DNA of 64,000 nucleotides, from the NCBI GenBank assembly GCA_024138025.1, contig JAMXBD010001455.1, positions 1 through 64,000 on the forward strand, in the 5' to 3' direction. Numbering within the stretch: position 1 is the first letter of the stretch; the number at the start of each line of letters is the position of its first letter. Below the pieces are notes generated by a model that worked only from the letters and a program-made list of their open reading frames with translations, was not told the DNA's origin and searched no databases. This DNA comes from Combretum micranthum (Eukaryota > Streptophyta > Magnoliopsida > Myrtales > Combretaceae). Made by a program: the position numbers and the translations under genes. Shown piece after piece: positions 1 to 13,670 of this stretch.

Positions 1-3000
1 AGCTCCTACTCGCCACTTACATGATATACCGTTATGTCTACCACCACTATTATACACTTGTCCCACCAATTGTATAGTAGCGAATGCAATGTGACTCAAC
101 ATATGAAGTGCATGAATAATTTCTTTAATTAAAGTCTAGTAGTTACATTTAACTTCTTTCAAGTGATCAATCAATTTCAAACATTCAAGATATTAATGCA
201 CATACAACTTTATTACAAACAAATCGAGTTTCGATATACTTAGTATTCTTTCAACATATTATCATACACTTCCTTTTGATTTTTCTTAAATTCTAGTGCA
301 ACTAATTTTACAAGCACAATCAAGAGTATGAAAAATAACGGGAAATAACTCACGATGCCATGTCGTCTATTCCTCTAAGCGGATGAGTCGTTCACACACT
401 CCACTTAATCGTAACAATCCTCGGGGTAAAGGAATCCTTCCTCGGGATCACCTAACCAAAGAAAATACCCACAATGAGTTTTTCTTGAAGATTTTCTTGC
501 ATTTTGACAAAACAATGTCAAAGAACGTTAAAGTTCGCATGAGGGAATGTTCCAACTTAAAATGGCCATAACTTGGTCATTTTAACTCGGAATCGCGCAT
601 ATAATATACCGTTTCTACCTATTCGAAAAGATCTATCTATTTCTAAGCTTATCCTTGTCATAAAAGGTCATTTGGGTTCCGAAAACGTCAGGTACAGATT
701 TAAAACGAATTTTCTAAACTTTTGCAAAAATCCATTTTCTAACTCATCTCCATTTTAAAGAAAATCCTTTTGAAATAATATAAATATATATTTGATAAAT
801 ACTTTTGAATATATAGGTATGCTCACTTTATATGCAAAAATCCCAATGGTAGTGTCTCAACAATTTATAAAACAATTCATTTAGATTTTAACTTCGAAAT
901 TTTCTTTTCAAGTATTTAAAGAAATTTTATATTTTTACTAGGTTGTTATAAATGAGTATATTCTTATTTTATTTTCTTCATTTCCTTTTCCAAAACAAGT
1001 AAAATTTCCTTTTAACCTTAGTTTTTCATAAATTTCGCTTCTAGTGATAAAAGATCGATTTTTAAAAAAGTTTTTATAAATTTTGTATTTAGGATGGTTT
1101 TAGAAAATGAATCTTGTCTTCTTATATTCATTTCTAAAATATAAGCTTTTGCTTTCTAAAACTTGTTCTTTCATTTCTTTTGAGAAGAATCATCTTTATA
1201 AAATCCATTATTATAAATCTTACCTCATTTATATTCCTTTGAAAATTAGTTCCTTCTTTTAGAAATTTGAAAATCATTATTTTTCCTAAGTGGGTTCACA
1301 ACTTGATGAGTTGATTTTTTTTGTCTTAACTTTGAAAACTAGTTTGTTCCTTAGTTTAGAAAAGAATTTAAATCTTAAACTTTCGATATTAACGATTTAT
1401 TTTTCTAAAAACTTAGATTACCATAAAATACAAGGAAAATATTTATTTATGTTTTCTTTGGTAAAACTATCTTCGTTATTTAAGAAAACTTGAGAAAACT
1501 TGTATTATTCTATTTCTAGGTTGTTGATAATAACCTCATGTTTGTGGTAAATCATATAATTGGAAACTTAGCTTTGAGTTCATTTAGTAAAACAAAATTC
1601 TATTTTTAGATTAGTTGAGACATTAACATTACGCAAATGCAAGTATCATGAGCATATAAAATAATAAGATCATAAGAAAATACTAAAAATAATTAATGAA
1701 CAAGAAAGTAAAATATCAAGCATTGGGAACCTTAGCTTCATCAAGGAATCCCGATCAAGTATTGGAGCCTTAGCTTTGTCAAGGCATCCCGGGACTAAGA
1801 ATGGACTAGTCCCGAAAGATTTAAAGAAAATGAACAAAAGATTATTTTGACTTGATATGGACAAGTCTAAGACTAGAAAGACTAGTCTTAATAAAAAAAT
1901 AAATTGCATAACTTGAATGTAAATAACCAAATGAGCTTATATGCTCTAAATAAATATATATATATAATATACATAATATAAGTTAGATTAGAAGCAAATA
2001 ATAACAATAATAATATCAACATAATAAAATAGGAAGCTTATGTACAAGAACAAAACATGAACATGTTGTTGCTTTTACTACTCATATGAGTTTCAAAACA
2101 ACACCATAGTCATGTTAAGTTACATGACATGGATGAATAATAGATGGAAGAAATATTACCTAAAGTATGTAAGAGATATGGAGATGGTAAATGAAATGGG
2201 TATTATGTGAGTAGTGATATGTGGTAGATGGTTTATGTATGAGACATGATTTTTGTGAGGAATTGATTTGAGAGAGTTTTGGTAGAGAGAATTCTTGATG
2301 AGAGAATTTGTGGAGAGATTTTGAGAGAGTTTTGGTAGTGTAAAGAATTGTGTGAAAGAATGGAAGAGGAAGGGGGTATTTATAGAATTTTTGGAGTGAT
2401 TTTTGGATGTAATAAAATAATTGAAAAAGAAAAATAATTGAGAGGGAAGAGAGGGCGCCGGTTTTGCTTTATGGGGGGAAATTGATTTATTTTATTTTTT
2501 TGTGTAATAAAGAAGTAATGTGTAAAGTTGATGTGATTAAAGGTGTATTGGAAATGAAAAAAGTAAGAAAATAGATATATAGGTGTAAGAAATAGGTGTA
2601 AGAAAAAGTAGAGATAGTGAATAGTAATGAATAGTAGAAAAGTACTATGAATAGTAGATAGACAATTAAAGTACCGGTAGTAATAAAAATACGCGTAATA
2701 ATGCGATATCTGTAATTTTTAGCTACCGAAAAATTCTAAAACTGATATTTTTGGAATCCTTGTATTTTTACGAGTCTATTGGTATAAACGGAATATTTTT
2801 AATATTCCGAGCTCCGGGACACGCTTTTCGAGAACCGATCCCGTTTGGGTCCGAAGGTCACTCGAATTTCGCGAATCTGATATTTTTATGTTACCCTACG
2901 TTATTACGAACTATTCTAGGCCATTAACTTAATTTCGTTTTCTAGGGTTTGAAAACGCGGGATTGCCGGATCTTAAACACTAGGGTTCGTTATAGGCTTG

Positions 3001-3580
3001 TTGACTTTTAGGGTTCCGTTTTGAATTCCGTTTTCGTCGAGATATTCGTAAGATCGTATAATTTTCGAGTCTTGATCGTTTTAGAATTTTAGCTCGAAAT
3101 TTATGTTTTATTTTATTTTATTTCATTTGTGATTATTTAATAGTTTTTAGTTCTCGGAATCGTTTAACCGAGTCTAGGTTTATGAGTTGACTCGATTTGA
3201 CTTTTGTGGAAAATTTGGATTTTGTGATTCTAAAATTTTACTGAAGGAATTAGGACTTTATTATCTCGTTAAGCGGTATTTGGATCTATTGTTTCGATTT
3301 GCGTTTTAGGAATTGGGTAGATTATTTAATCGACGTACGGACGTTGATTATATCGTAATTGGACTTTATATTTTATTTCAGGGGTTCTCGTTTTCTCAAG
3401 ATTGAGAGAACTCGTTTTTGTTCTTATTAAATTTTAACTTGGTTCAACTTTTAGGGTTTCGTTTCCGGTATTTGACTCGGTCTAGAATTGAGTTTTAATC
3501 TCAAGTTGATTTTTCGGGTTTTTGATATTTATACTTCTAAAATTATTTTTAAGGATTATGAAAATTTTTGGGGGTTTACA
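1..3580 (-). mobile_element. Long LTR relic, minus strand, cut by the left window edge
   Basis: On the minus strand this begins at 3580 with TGTAAACCCCC, the terminus style of plant Ty3/gypsy (Del/Tekay-like) LTRs. It runs left past base 1. A TATA box (TATAAATA) lies on the minus strand at 2377-2384, followed by a CCCCC tract. Several blocks match 5.8-8.8 kb in reverse complement: 2700-2960 against 5880-6150, 570-700 against 8090-8215, and 60-110 against about 8640-8690. The short minus and plus ORFs inside look like chance. No gag or pol coding was seen, so a solo LTR or LTR-only relic is likely. The clade assignment is inference. Confidence 0.55.
2377..2384 (-). promoter_or_regulatory. TATA box of the left LTR
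   Basis: TATAAATA reads on the minus strand and is followed by CCCCCTTCCTCTTCC. The same arrangement, TATA then a C-tract, occurs on the plus strand at 6460. This supports calling both regions LTR promoters facing outward. Confidence 0.5.
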
Positions 3581-4764
3581 TAATACATTGTTTTAACACT
3601 TAGTTGCTCTTAAAACGAATTTACTTACCTTTATTGGCTAGATCACTTAGCTTATTCTTCTTCTTCCTTAGGTTTGCTTAGTGCTTGTTTTACTGTGTTT
3701 TGTGTGTATTTGAAGTGTGCTTTCAGAAGGGTATGGAGCACGAATTTAAGGGAGTGAAAGGAGTTGTCTTGAGTGTTTAATATACTTTGTATTTTTGCTC
3801 ATTAAGAGCTCTATATCTAGAAGAAGATTAAGAAGAAGAAGGATAATACTTGGACAATTTTGCAGCTAAGTTTTCCACCGAGAAGCATGCATTCCTTTTG
3901 CATTGATGAAGCTCCCTTTGCTGGTTTGTTTTAATTGGATCAAGAGTTGATTTTATTGACTTTTAATGACCTTAATTGTGCAAATTGTGTATAAAAAGGT
4001 GAAGGAGTCAGCTGCAGCAACATCAAGGCAATCCTCACTGTAAATAGCATGCAATTTGCAGCCATATTTGGATGATTTGTGCACTAGAATTTTGAAAAAA
4101 AAAATATTAAATAATATTTAGTTAAGTAATTATTTAGTTTAAGATAGTTTATTAAGCTAATCGGGTATAAATATGTCAATTATTTTAAGAGTTTTATCTC
4201 CAAAAATTTACAAAGTGTACTACAAAATTTCTAAATTATTATTAAGTTTAAATTTGAATTTAAAACTTACGCGATTAGTTATTTTTATTTTTTGAGTTTA
4301 CGCGATTAACGTTTTTGAGTCAAATAGGTCAATTTAAGATATGAGCACTAATGGACTCGGAATTTTCTAACGAGTTGAACAGTGGTTTTTGAAATTTTCA
4401 TTTGAAGTCTAGATTTGATTTTATTGATATGTTTTAGTTTCCATTGGGTATTTATAACCCTAGTAGTTCATCCTTTAATTACCGCTTTTCTAACTATAAG
4501 CGTTATTAAAATTTGCTTCTTAATAAACTTGAATCTTATTTAAATTATTTCTTATATATAAAGTTTTTGATACAGGCTTTGAAATTTTATCAGTAACGTT
4601 AGTACTGATTAAGAAGCTTTAGTTTAGGGTTTGAGACCATAGACATGATCAATACTACTTATAGTTTCATTCTATACTCTTGGTTGATTTTAAAACAGCT
4701 ATCTATTTTTCTATTTTTATTTTTCTATCTATTTCTATCAATACAAAAATTCTCGGGGTTTACA
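3581..4764 (-). mobile_element. Second minus-strand LTR start (U3 fragment)
   Basis: A second terminus, GGGGTTTACA on the plus strand at 4755-4764, mirrors the one at 3571-3580. About 3950-4764 resembles 20100-20981 in the same orientation: both hold a run of acgcgatta-like words, a segment near 'tatttataaccctag', and end in a variant of 'ttctcggggtttaca'. I read this as the U3 of another, subfamily-divergent minus-strand LTR, truncated where the LTR ending at 3580 begins. The alternative is an internal duplication of one LTR. Confidence 0.4.
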
Positions 4765-5389
4765 TGTGCACTTTATGCAAACCATACGATATATATCTTT
4801 TTGAAAGAATGAAAACATATAAAAGTATAATATGTATTGTATTCATACGCAATGCATATTATATCTATTATATATTTTTGGATGAAAAACCTGTCTACTC
4901 CTAATACAAAAAAATAATTACCAAAATCTATTGTAAAAATCGCATTTTGTACATGGGATATTACGATTTTTTTACATGAATCAGGCACATAAATTACGAT
5001 ATCAAGTTTTACTACAATTGTTATATTGCGTTTTGTAGAAGCAATATGATTTTTTATTTGTATGTTACATTTATTTCTCATAGTATAGCACCTCACTAAT
5101 TCAGATATGATAAATGATAAGACAAATGAAAGGTACAAATGAACATGACGTCACCAACATGGTTGCACAGCCCAACAATTAGTGATAACGCCAATCACAA
5201 TTAGAAGAGTCATTGGGTTTTGTGTCTCACATCTAAGATTTAATTAATGATAATGCCGAAAATTGTTCCAGAGCAATTGTGATGTAGGTCTGCACATGTA
5301 TGATGGTTTCTAAACATGATACACATGCATCTAAATTTTAAATCACGATTATAATGCACAATTTACATTTAATAATTACTATTCATATA
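4765..5389. other. Intergenic, no gene recognised
   Basis: AT-rich DNA between the two divergent LTR regions. Minus-strand 4773-5138 is open for 121 codons but resembles no family I know and has biased low-complexity composition, so I do not call it a gene. Confidence 0.4.
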
Positions 5390-6459
5390 TTCTGTGTTAT
5401 AAACATGATTTTAAAGTTATATTTGGGTAATTGATTTTAATTTGATCTTTTTAAGTAATTACTTTCAACAAGAGTCCAAAATAAGAAATAATTTCATATG
5501 TTTTCTAAAGAAGGAATGTCGTATTCCTGCGTTTTAAATATCTTATTTGTTGTAGCTATGATATTAGGATTATTATGTCATATTCGATATGCACATATGT
5601 ATATTAGATTTGTTAAGATTTTTAAAATGTGTGTATAAAGACTTTAGATAAAAATCGCATATGAAATTCAAGACTTTTAGGATATAGATCTCTATTTAAA
5701 TTAAGAGATTTAGATCTAGGGTTTAATGATTTTGATGTGGATATTATGGTTTTAGATTTATTAAAATGAGTAAATAAAATTTTGAAGATATAATTGTAAA
5801 CTCTTAGATTTTATGACAAGTCTTATGTTTAAACTCTAGAACGGAAGTCAACCAGAATCCCTTAAGTCAGCAATTCTATAGCAAATCGTAGTGGTTTTAG
5901 ATCCAGTAATCCTGCGCTCTTAACCCTAGGATAATAAAATTAAGATAATAGTAGATATAGTTTGTAATAATAAAGAGAAGCCTAAAAAGATTAGATTCGT
6001 CAAAATCTAGTTCTTTTCAGACTTGAATAGGATAAGATTTCAAAACTAGGTTCAGGACACATAGAATGGTAAAAATTCCGATGACATCGTTAGACTCGTA
6101 ATAATATAAAGATTATAAAAATATTAGTTTTAGAATTTTTTGGTAACTAAAAGTATCATATATCACACTTTTATACGTATTTTCTTTCGTGCTGGTAATT
6201 TAATTAACTAGTCAACTATTCATTATTATTCATCTATCTTTACTTTTTCTCTTATTACCTATACACTTATTTCTTACAATTTTCATTTCTAATACCACTC
6301 CATATCACTATATCCCACATTTTAATTATTTTTCATTACAAAAATACAATTAAATAATTTTCCTCCCCCTTTCCCTAATGACTGGCACCACACAAACACC
6401 CATACATCAATTTTTATTTTATTTTATTTAACTACATTTAATTTTCTTCCTCAAATCTT

Positions 6460-6467
6460 TATAAATA
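6460..6467 (+). promoter_or_regulatory. TATA box of the right LTR
   Basis: TATAAATA lies 15 bases upstream of the poly-C tract, in the same arrangement as the minus-strand TATA at 2377-2384. Confidence 0.5.
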
Positions 6468-6481
6468 TTCTATCAACACCT

Positions 6482-6482
<1 letters not shown>

Positions 6483-6514
<32 letters not shown>
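6483..6514 (+). repeat. Poly(C) tract of 32 bases
   Basis: An uninterrupted run of 32 C lies just downstream of the LTR TATA box. The matching place in the inverted copy has only five C, so the run has expanded in this copy. Length in the assembly may be unreliable. Confidence 0.95.
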
Positions 6515-6520
<6 letters not shown>

Positions 6521-9357
6521 TTTTTTTAACACGCTTCATTTCCTTACCAAAACTCTCCAACAATTTATTCCCAACTCTCTTTTCTTCCATAAAGCTACCT
6601 TCCACTATCACTACAAGTTCTTCTCTTCTTCTTTAACCAACAATATCCTTTAGGTAAAGAAACTTCTATAATATTTTTATGTCATGTAACTTAACATGAC
6701 CATGGTGTATATTTCTAAACCTATGGTGTATGGAAGCAATACTATGTTCGTGTTTTATTCTTTTTATGCACAAAAGTTTCTTCATGTTGTTGTGTTATTA
6801 TATTGCTATATTGTTATTATTGCTCTAATCTAACTTCTTATATAATGTATATTATATGTATATCTATATTTCTTAGGCTAATACTCACTACCTAACATTT
6901 TATTATTGATCTTATTATTATGCTTTTCCTTTTCTTTCTTTTTTTTTTTTTTTTTTGGAACTAATCTATTCTTAGTGCTGGGAAGCCTTGATAAAGCTAA
7001 GGCTCCAATACTTGACCTTACTATTATGCTCATTTACTTATTATATTTATTTCTATCTTATTATGTGTTATTCTCGTCTTTCTCATGACTATAATTATAT
7101 TCATGTATGATCGAGTTGTTGTTATCTTAACAAAAAATAAAAAGTATTCTTTCTTTAATAAAGAAGATAAGGCTCAAATCTTTCTAAAATAAATTTTGTC
7201 ACTTAGCAAAGATATTTTCCATCAAAGAGGCTTAGGATTTTTTTTTTTTTTGATAAATTCTTTTCAAAAAAATTAGACTAGATCATCATGAATTTTAAAG
7301 GCATTAGTAATGAAAATTTCCTTAAGGATTTAACTAAGTAGATAAACACTATCTTTTCAAAATAGTAACATGAAATTTATTAGAACCTTAATGTTGATAA
7401 TTCTTTGTTATGCAAATTTTTCTTAAAAACTTATTTATAAAATTTTTACCAACTTCATAATAAAAACCAAGAACTAAACAAGTTTTCAAAATCAAGGTGG
7501 AAATAACTCACTAGTTTATAAACAACTTAGAGAAATAAAATTTGCCAATAATTTAATAAAGTAAGTTTTTAAAATAATAAACTTATTTGCTAAGAAGAAG
7601 GAAAATATAAATATGAAGAGAAAATATACAAGTAACACAACTCAAAACCTTAGATATCACCAACTTAAGAAAATTTTGAAACTTCATTTTTCAATTAATA
7701 GAAATAGAATTGGTAGATACCTTGAAAAGACTAAGTTTTTCAAAATTAATTTATATTTTAAAAAATTAGGAATGAAAATATAATAAGAAAGTACTCACTC
7801 ATGATAACTCGTGAATTTTTAAGCTTTCTTCCCAACAACTTAAAGAAGACTTTTAAAATATCAATCTTTCCAACTCTTAAAACAAGTTGTTTTATGAAAA
7901 ATCATTGTTGAAACAACACCACTAAAATCATGCATACAATATGAGTCTATATCTATATATTCAAAGGATTTTTCAACCATACAAATATTCTATATATTTG
8001 ATTAAGGATTTTTAGATGAACTAAAGTTTGAAAATTTATATTTTGAGGGCTAGGAAAATTCATGATTGTTCTTTACCCTACTGTTTTAGGACCCAAATGA
8101 CTTTTTATGAAAAAAATAATCTTAGAAATGGATAGATCTTTTCGATTAGGTAGAAAATGAAATACAGTATGTGAAATTCCCAGTTAAAATAAGCAAGTTA
8201 TGGCCATTTTAAGTTGGAATTTCACTCCACACGATTTTTAATGAACTTAATTAAATAGAATTAGCAAGTTTAAATAGAACTTCCATGAAATACTAATTTT
8301 AAGCATTTCTCTTGTTTAGGTGATGTGGAGACCGAGTTCCCGCACCCCAAATTACTACGACTAGAATTTTGTCCGCACATGGCTAAGAGAGTTTATTTCC
8401 TACATTTTGTACTTATATTTTTGCTCGAATAGTGGCGCTAGAATTATGAAAAGATAAAATGGGAAAATTCATGTGCTTTACATATGTGGGTGAATTTATG
8501 TTAAGAATATCAAGGCATGAATTGTCTATAATCAATGTTTGATTTAATATATGAATGATATGTTGTAAATTCCATGATCACCCTTAAAATATCTAATATT
8601 ATACCATAAGTACTTAATTAAATTATACATGCATATCATATAGTGAGTCACATTGCATTCATTACTATACACTTGGTGGAATAAGGGCATAATAGTGAGG
8701 TTCGTAGAGCCCGAAACTCTACATAACGGCGAATGGTTGCCCAATTAATTTAACGGTGAGTAGGCGCCTGAATGAACTACATTTTAGACTAGTAGTGGCT
8801 TGAATGAACTACAAAAATCTTAATTGCGAAATGCGTCTTCATGGCCTAGAACATAACCCTAAATAGGGATAAATCCATTCAACACATGATTTTGCGTAAG
8901 TCATATGTATTGTTTGCTCATGTTTGTTGCATTTTATATTTTGTCTTAAATAACTTGTTTGATATTTGATTGTGTGAGTACCTGATTGTAGATATCTTTT
9001 GCAGCATGCATACCTTTGGCTGAAGCCTAGGAGCTACTTTACCTAGGTATTACCTTTTAATCAGGAGCTTTAGATAGAAGTCAAGATCTAGATATAGAGT
9101 AGACTTCCAAGTAAAACTTCAATGTATTTATTTTAGAGAGACAGACTCTGATGGACTAAGTTGTTTTGATAGGGTTATGCTTCTTTGATATTTGTAAGAC
9201 TATGTATTTTGATTAACTTGAATTGTTATGACTTTTATTCTTAATTGCTATTTGTATATTTTCTTAGATGACTTGTTTCAAAGTTTGGTCCTTTACGATC
9301 GTGAACATACGTCTTACACCCGATATCAAGGCTTTTAGGATGACTAAAGGTGTTATA

Positions 9358-12343
9358 CTTAAGCCTTAATATTGAGTGTAACAGACTGTTGCGTTTAAAG
9401 CTCCCTTTGAGCTGTGACAATAGTATTCTAAGAATGGAAAGGCATAGGTTTAGACTTATATGTAGACACAATCCTAATGTTAATATGGTTTTTCGAACAT
9501 GAACATTTATGCGATGCTAACTAGATTCTTTTTAAGATAAAAAGAAGTGTATATAATTGATATGGATTAGAATCTACATGTATTATGGATATAGCATTAT
9601 ATTGCAATTTAAGGATTTAAAATATATTTTTGTGTTTTTAATTTATATAAAATAGGAAATTCAAGATATGGATGATCTATCCTTGGATTTTTGGACCAAA
9701 AAAAAATAAAAATTATTTTAATCAACTATATGATGCATGATTGAAGACAACAGTAAAGAACAATCTTGAGAAACAACTCAATATTATTCAAGAGACTAAT
9801 TTGATTACAAAGGATTTAACGTCTTAAAAGTTGACTAACTCCTGCTAACATAACTTGCTTACCTTTATACTCTTACAAGTCGGGTAATGGCATTATTGAA
9901 ACATTAAAACCTAAACAATTAAAACAGAAAACTAAAAATAAAGTTTGGAAATAGAACAAACGATTTGCTGCTCCACGTAGTCTTGTCACCAATTGACAAA
10001 AATAAACTAAACTTCTAGACTTTGAAACTGGCCGAAGCACAGTGTGGCTCTAAGCGTAAGAGCAGGAAAGCTGTGTCATCCTCTATCCTCTAACTTCCTT
10101 GTAAACAACGAGATTCTAGACTCATACAAGCATGAACAAAGCTGCGTGTTCAAGCATGGGAGCAAGGAGGGTTCATCACCAGTACTATCAAAACCATTTC
10201 TATGTTAATTAAATGTTTAACTATAACATACAATATAATGATAAAACATTTGTGTTATTGATAATATAATGCATAACCTACGTTATGCTTAGCTAACCTT
10301 ATGAATGATATGTCATGTATTGCAAATTAAATACTAAAAAAACCTTTATTTCTAATATGATTTATTTTATTGATTAAATCATGTAATATAATTGAGATCT
10401 ATATCTATATGGGATTTTATTCACTTTAAATGATATTTGATTATATAAACTACAAAATATTCATAGTATATAAAATAATATGAGAAAACAATCATGAGAA
10501 ACTAAACTAAAAAACTTTTCATGACAAAAATAAGACAAAGAAAGGAGGGGAAAAAGGAGAAGAAGAAGACACAATTAATGATATTTATATTAGCACTATA
10601 GAAATAAATTATACAATGAAAAAAAAATCACATGCAAGAGAAGACATAGTATATCACATATTATAAAGATTGTTAAACTTGAGGCTGATGAGATAGTAAG
10701 ATGGTAACGTATGATAACAAGGGTAAAACATGGTATTTTAATATTGAAAAGGCTTATAATATTTAATCATAAACTTCACTCTTAAAAAGTAATTTTTCTC
10801 TTGAAAATATACTTTTCTGATTGAATACTTATATTTAAATAAAAAATTACTAATTTTTGCCAACAAATTAGGTAAATTATTTATTTATTTAAGATAATTT
10901 ATAAACATAGTAACATTTTATTTTGAAATTGGACTCGAATAAATTTAAATATTGAAATATTATTTGTCTTTTGAAAAAAAAAGAATATATCCACTAATTC
11001 TAAATTTATTTACTATAATTAAGATATTTAACAAAATTTTTGTGAAAATACTTTAAATTTCAATCACAACAAAAACCCATTCCTTAAATGTTGTTAAAAT
11101 AAACTATTATAAGATAAAAAGAGAAAGAAATAGAAATTTGTAGTTTAAAAATATAAATGATTATCTATTTTTTCATAGTTTAATAAAAATAATTATGGGG
11201 AAGTTTCAAATAGACAGTAACTCCGTCACCATATCTATATTTTACAAGTTCTTTATTCATGATATAATGTGGAGGGTAATGATTTTAATTAGTGCAACTT
11301 GTACTTTGGAGAGAAAAGATTAAAGCATTGTCATAAATGCAACCTTGAACTATGGGTTATATTGCTTGATATGTGGGCCATGGACACTATTATCAACATA
11401 CATGGCATGTTCATTTTCCTTCTACTGATTGGCATTTTCAAAGGCAATGTCACAAATTAGGGAGCTAGGGCCCATGTGGGCCCCCTGGGCCCGTCCCTAC
11501 ATGGGAGGCAACATGGCTATAGGACACGTATGTATCTATGGTTGAATTTGTTTGCTCAAATTCTATCATCACTTTTGCCATGGCTTGTCTGTCTAACTTG
11601 AAAATTTCTTCAAATATTATCGTTCCTTCAAGCTTAAACACACTAGATCATATCTATTAGTAAAGTGTATCTCATAACCATGAAAATACCGATTCATCTT
11701 CATTCGGCTTATCCATAAGGATTCATTGTGTAACTTCATCAATCCTCTATCTCTAGCAAAAGTAATCAAATCATGATTCCTATCAATAAGATTACTAGAT
11801 TTAAAATATCGAATATGTTTTAATGTGTGTGAACATGAATACTACCTTATATACTTATAGGTGTCATGGTCTTAGACTCGTTATATATTAGTTGCAACAT
11901 AATACATGATATTAAGTGAATTTATAAAATTTATGGTTGATTAATGATAACTTGTGTGATAAACTAGATTCAAATAGTGATATTTGTGTGTAATAGGGTT
12001 GTGATATACACTATAGGATTGGTCAAACTAGTTCGGTAAGTTATAACCTATGTATAATAAACTTATTTAGCCTTTTTAGGTACTCAATAGATATTAACTA
12101 TTCTCAACAAAATATATACATAATGAAATTTCCTATAAAAACTTTAGTGTAGCATATTAAAATTATTGTTTATATATAACAAACTTATACCATGCTCGAA
12201 CTCATCTAAAATAATTTAGTTTGTTATACTTGTGCAATAAATCAATCGTGTATAGTAAACCTATTTAGTCTTTGGTCCTTGTACATAATTGTCTTTAATG
12301 ACAAACACTAAAAAGCTGAAAATTTAAAATCTCATGAAAGAGC
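9358..12343. other. Intergenic, no gene recognised
   Basis: AT-rich, with no coding region I can support. The stretch 9725-10200 is less AT-rich and may be a decayed LTR or gene fragment, but it lacks clear termini. A GGGCCC cluster at 11468-11492 is listed separately. Confidence 0.4.
11468..11492. promoter_or_regulatory. Cluster of three GGGCCC palindromes (site-II/TCP-like)
   Basis: Three GGGCCC words occur within 25 bases (11468-11473, 11478-11483, 11487-11492). GGCCCA/TGGGCC are known plant site-II (TCP-binding) promoter elements. The surrounding DNA is strongly AT-rich. No gene start is recognised nearby, so function is unproven. Confidence 0.35.
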
Positions 12344-12352
12344 AAATTTTTT

Positions 12353-12690
12353 AAGTAAATTACATCAGAACTTATCAACGTTTGAGGGTCAGTTCTTTAA
12401 GTTATCAATGTAATGGTTAAAAGATGTATGAATGTTTGACAAAGTGTATAAAATGAGTTATCAATATTTTACAAAGTCATTTAAGGTATTGGTGATTGTA
12501 TTAGTTTTTATTAAATTCTTTAACTTTCATCATTATCAATTATTAATACCTTATTTGAATTACTTTACTAAATGTAATACCTCTTTTTATCTACTCGAAA
12601 TATTGATATCTTAAATAAAATTATCCTTCAAACGTTGATACCTTAAATAAAATTATCACAAATGTTGATATATTTTAGTGTAATTCACCC
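12353..12690. mobile_element. Fold-back MITE, family B copy 1, Mutator-like target duplication
   Basis: The two halves are reverse complements built around the word GTTGATACCTTAAAT. The right terminus reads inward as GGGTGAATTACAC and the left as AAGTAAATTACAT. Flanks are aaatttttt (12344-12352) and aaacttttt (12691-12699), an 8/9 match. Same family as 38378-38736. The open frame at 12432-12614 inside it is fortuitous. Confidence 0.7.
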
Positions 12691-12699
12691 AAACTTTTT

Positions 12700-13670
12700 T
12701 TTTTTTTACCTATATAGGATATGAGTATAAATAAAACCATTTTGTTAACTTATATAAATATATCACATAGCTATTTCCTAAATTATCAAATAATGGGGTT
12801 TTTTTAAAAATTAGTTTTCTTTTTCAGGTGTTTTATAAAACATGAAATAAAAATAAGGACTCTTTTAGGAATTTTTTTCAAGAAACTTAAATGGATAAAC
12901 AACTTAAATGTGGTGGCTTTTTCTGCAAGTAAAATCTACCAACACACTAAAGTTTTACAAAATCAAAATGAATTGCAGAGACCTAATTCTAGCTAGCAGC
13001 AGTGGATGCATAAGCACTTATGAGACAGTCATAAAAATTTAAAAAAAAAAAGGAAATAGGTTTTAGGAATTTTTCATAAAATTTATAAAAAGCTTTTCTA
13101 GTAATTTCTGTATAAGCATAAAAATATTTTCCCTTTAGAGCTTTCTTCATTAAAACTAAAAAATCTAGATTTTCTTAAACTTTTTATTTTTAGAACTAAA
13201 ATTAAAAATTGAAAGATTAACTAAAAAAAGGTAATCCCTTTTTATCAATTTTAGGCCCATATTATTTAAATTTTTCAAAGCCTAGATAAGTTTTTAAAGT
13301 TTTAAAATAACAACACCTAAACCTAGTATTCTTGGTTTCTTTTGCAAACCAATGATTGAACTGAAAATCAAACCACCATTTGATTTCCAGTTCACCTTTT
13401 ATTTTTCTAACTCTGGTCAATGGCAACTCTAATCAAAATCATTTTAAAAAATTTGATATTCCTACAAAAATCCTATTCGTCTCTGGTCGAGTATTTCATA
13501 TTAAATGGTCAGGTTTAATATAGTTTGTAGTCTTTAAAAGGATAGAAGCAAAATTCCTGTTCAACAAGCTTTTAAGGGCTTTTGCTTCTAACTCAATAAT
13601 GCATAAGTCTTAAAAGTCCCATTAGAGTTTTTGCATGAGATTACAAACTATGAGAATGCTTTGAGAATGG
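12700..13670. other. Intergenic, no gene recognised
   Basis: AT-rich, with homopolymer runs and no open frame or element boundary I could support. Confidence 0.4.

Larger units (their letters stand above)
5390..9357 (+). mobile_element. Long LTR relic, plus strand
   Basis: This plus-strand counterpart of the left LTR has a TATA box at 6460-6467 and a long C-tract just after it. The segment at 8090-8215 is the reverse complement of 570-700 and also resembles 46330-46460. The tract 8640-8760 is similar to the left window edge in reverse complement. The right end is placed at 9357 (AAAGGTGTTATA), a degraded form of the expected GGGTGTTACA. The left end is uncertain. No coding sequence survives. 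Confidence 0.5.

Noticed and set aside
4773..5138. Open frame of 121 codons, minus strand
   Set aside because: Ile/Tyr-rich, AT-driven composition, no domain, and between two LTR relics; most likely chance.
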